From an uncultured Burkholderiales bacterium (lineage in GTDB: Bacteria > Pseudomonadota > Gammaproteobacteria > Burkholderiales > Thiobacillaceae), in assembly GCA_937925755.1 (NCBI GenBank), contig CALAMX010000178.1:1-8419 (forward strand): a stretch of 8,419 nt of DNA, in the 5' to 3' direction. The notes beneath the pieces were generated by a model that ran no database searches, was not told the DNA's origin, and saw only the letters and a program-made list of their open reading frames with translations. Shown here piece after piece: positions 7,177-8,419 of the stretch (positions are counted from its first letter, which is position 1; every line of letters begins with the position of its first letter). A program made the translations under genes and the position numbers.

Positions 7177-7206
7177 TTAAAGTTTCGGGTCAAAATGACC
7201 TATATA
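7177..7206 (+). promoter_or_regulatory. Weak candidate promoter with a palindrome in its spacer
   Basis: TTAAAG (7177-7182) and TATATA (7201-7206) are 18 bases apart and could be -35 and -10 boxes, with three and four matches to consensus respectively. Between them lies GGTCA-AAA-TGACC (7188-7200), a perfect 5-bp inverted repeat where a repressor or activator might bind. The stretch is AT-richer than anything else in the window. It would drive the exported-protein gene at 7333 through a leader of about 120 bases. Another weak pair, TTGAAG (7273-7278) and TTTCAT (7296-7301) with 17-base spacing, lies closer to that gene. Confidence 0.28.
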
Positions 7207-7289
7207 GCAAAGGTAGCCATAGCGTATCGTACTCGCGGGAAGACGACCGGGATCAAGCTCGCTCTGCGGCGATTGAAGCTTTACCGAAC

Positions 7290-7318
7290 GTCCCGTTTCA
7301 TCGAGCGGGCACTTTTTT
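7290..7318 (+). terminator. Hairpin plus T run just before the 7333 gene (possible attenuator)
   Basis: GTCCCG (7290-7295) can pair with CGGGCAC (7306-7312) with one bulged base and a 10-base loop, followed directly by six T's (7313-7318). This is the shape of an intrinsic terminator, although the stem is short. It ends one base before the GAGGAG ribosome site (7319-7324) of the gene at 7333. It could therefore end transcription of the remnant upstream or act as a leader attenuator. Confidence 0.3.
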
Positions 7319-7332
7319 GAGGAGACAGACAG

Positions 7333-8031
7333 ATGACTCTGCCCCGCCGGCCAGCCCACAGTGGGATCCGACCGCTCGCAGCGGCCCTGTCGCTGGCGCT
7401 GTCCGTCCCGGTCCTGGCTACCACCCTGGAGAGCAAGTCCGGAGTCGCTGTGAACAAAGGAAACCTGGCTCAGACCAAGGCGAAACGGTCTTCTGTGACC
7501 CTGCAGACAGCCGCGACATCGACCTCGGCCGCGTCCAGGACCGCCTCGGAGACGACACAGCAACGTCGGGTCATGGTGGCCTCCCCAACTGGAGAACCGG
7601 TGACGCCCATCCAACCGCCGGCTGCCACCGCCGACACCCCCATGGCCGCAACCTCTGTGGCTGCGGCCGTTGCCGACCCAACAGCGGCGGCCGCGCCGCA
7701 GAACCCCTACCTAGCCGGCTGGTACAGGCCCGTACCTGCCTCGGCGTTGCCCGCGATGGCGATTCAGCAGCTCAACGACAACGCGCGCTATGTGAGCGAA
7801 GCGGTGACTTCCATCCCCGCCAAACTCGCCGACGCCTTACCCAGCATCAAGACCGTGCACCCGACCGGCGGCCGCGATCTCGTCGTGGCGAGTCTCAAAT
7901 GCCCGGCGGAGATGATGATGGGGCACTCGCTCGCCCCCGCCGATGCCTTGCGCGAGGGCGTCAACAGCCTGCTGGGCAAGCTCAATGAGAAGCAATGGCT
8001 GAACTTCGACATCCAGCTGGTGTGTCGCTAG
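7333..8031 (+). CDS. Exported protein of unrecognised family with low-complexity linker and C-terminal domain
   Basis: A 232-residue protein that I do not recognise. ATG 7333 has a strong GAGGAG (7319-7324) eight bases upstream. Residues 1-29 form a signal peptide: Arg5, Arg6 and Arg13, hydrophobic LAAALSLALSVPVLA, cleavage likely after Ala29. Residues about 30-122 are rich in Ala, Thr, Ser and Pro with scattered Lys/Arg, and look disordered. From about 124 (NPYLAGWYRPVP) the composition becomes that of a folded domain, with helical segments (141-170), then GGRDLVVASLKCPAEMMMG (179-197) and QWLNFDIQLVC to the end. Cys190 and Cys231 are its only cysteines and could form a disulfide in the periplasm. 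There is no lipobox and no membrane segment after the signal. It appears to stand alone. A second frame (7317-7988) overlaps it but has no signal or domain-like pattern. Confidence 0.75.
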   Translation: MTLPRRPAHSGIRPLAAALSLALSVPVLATTLESKSGVAVNKGNLAQTKAKRSSVTLQTAATSTSAASRTASETTQQRRVMVASPTGEPVTPIQPPAATADTPMAATSVAAAVADPTAAAAPQNPYLAGWYRPVPASALPAMAIQQLNDNARYVSEAVTSIPAKLADALPSIKTVHPTGGRDLVVASLKCPAEMMMGHSLAPADALREGVNSLLGKLNEKQWLNFDIQLVCR

Positions 8032-8254
8032 ACAGGACTGTGAGGTGGTCTCGTGCGACGAAACTGTCCGGTGCGCCGCGCAATACCGAAATCTATCCGG
8101 TGGATCGGCACCTGGCGTGGACATGCCTGTGGGCGGTATAAGCCGTCGATGGTCGAGGCGCTGACGCCACAAACGACGTTGGTGCTGCGGCTACTCAAGA
8201 AAGTGCATCATTCTGTCGTTATTATCGCTGATGGCAGCGATGCCCAGGTCTTAA

Positions 8255-8272
8255 GGAAGCTCTGCACAACCC
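8255..8272 (+). repeat. 18-bp direct repeat, copy 1 (IS-end-like)
   Basis: GGAAGCTCTGCACAACCC matches the copy at 8382-8399 at 14 of 18 positions, same orientation, 127 bp apart. The shared core CTCTG-A-AACCC resembles terminal repeats that I associate with some IS5-group insertion sequences, which is recalled and not checked. No transposase is visible beside it. Confidence 0.4.
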
Positions 8273-8381
8273 GGTAAGCGAGATCGAGCACCGCGCGCCA
8301 GGAGCGCGAGCCGCGAGACATCACATGAAGTTCGGCGAAGGCGTGCAAACAAAGTCTCAGCGGAGGCTAACCTGCCGTTCG

Positions 8382-8399
8382 GCAACCTCTGAATAACCC
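8382..8399 (+). repeat. 18-bp direct repeat, copy 2 (IS-end-like)
   Basis: GCAACCTCTGAATAACCC matches copy 1 at 14 of 18 positions. It lies 20 bp from the right edge, so an insertion sequence may begin here and continue beyond the window. The inverted partner that a complete element needs is not in view. Confidence 0.4.
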
Positions 8400-8419
8400 C
8401 CAGCCCTCGAACGAGGTGA

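Larger units (their letters stand above)
8032..8419. other. 388 bp with no convincing gene; possible mobile-element scar
   Basis: No frame here gives a recognisable protein. A GTG-initiated reading frame at 8053-8277 (74 codons) and a shorter one from ATG 8148 end in RKLCTTR, where the last codons are supplied by the repeat at 8255-8272; neither has a ribosome site or domain I know. No terminator with a T run follows the stop at 8031. A short GC hairpin, CGCGC/GCGCG around CAGGA (8294-8308), is present without a T run. The last bases, ending in GAGGTGA at 8413-8419, could precede a gene outside the window. Confidence 0.5.

Noticed and set aside
7317..7988. A 223-codon frame overlapping the exported-protein gene
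   Set aside because: It lacks a signal peptide and any domain-like pattern. The ribosome site at 7319-7324 serves ATG 7333, and the translation is Arg/Gly/Pro/Asp-rich as in shadow frames.
8053..8277. A 74-codon frame as a small gene
   Set aside because: It has no ribosome site, no recognised domain, and its last codons fall in the repeat at 8255-8272; it is more likely a chance frame.

Overview
The window is GC-rich (only the 7140-7210 stretch is clearly AT-richer), densely packed and bacterial. Short spacers, 4-bp gene overlaps, Gram-negative envelope proteins (two probable lipoproteins, one with a c-type heme) and a SlyD-like domain suggest a proteobacterium. A high-GC gamma- or betaproteobacterium, perhaps near the purple or sulfur-oxidising Chromatiales, is my guess; no rRNA or tRNA is present to settle it.

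Positions 1-1835, plus strand: a protein joining a degenerate SlyD/FKBP-like region to a class I SAM methyltransferase, cut by the window's left edge. It overlaps by 4 bp a secreted serine alpha/beta hydrolase that appears to start at TTG. Positions 1851-6852, minus strand: a probable five-gene operon, read from high to low coordinates. It runs: a small CigR/RcnB-like lipoprotein, a GtrB/ArnC/DPM1-type GT2 glycosyltransferase, two polytopic GT-C (ArnT/PMT_2-like) glycosyltransferases joined by a GTGA overlap, and a monoheme cytochrome c lipoprotein. The two blocks converge with only 15 bp between their stop codons and no visible terminator.

The operon's core is a lipid-linked glycosylation module. 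The GT2 enzyme would charge polyprenyl phosphate with a sugar in the cytoplasm. After flipping, one or both GT-C enzymes would move that sugar to an acceptor on the periplasmic side. The sugar, the acceptor and the flippase cannot be read from this window.

Positions 6853-7332 hold a candidate -10 box for the operon. They also hold what looks like a frameshifted, truncated start of a DUF4197-like exported protein, a small palindrome between weak promoter boxes, and a hairpin with a T run just before the next ribosome site. Positions 7333-8031 encode an unrecognised exported protein with a low-complexity linker and a compact C-terminal domain. Positions 8032-8419 hold no convincing gene, but contain two similar 18-bp direct repeats, 127 bp apart, that resemble insertion-sequence ends.

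I saw no CRISPR array, complete mobile element, tRNA or rRNA. The parts most worth a second look are the SlyD-methyltransferase fusion, the paired GT-C operon with its lipoprotein and cytochrome, and the unrecognised secreted protein with its structured leader.
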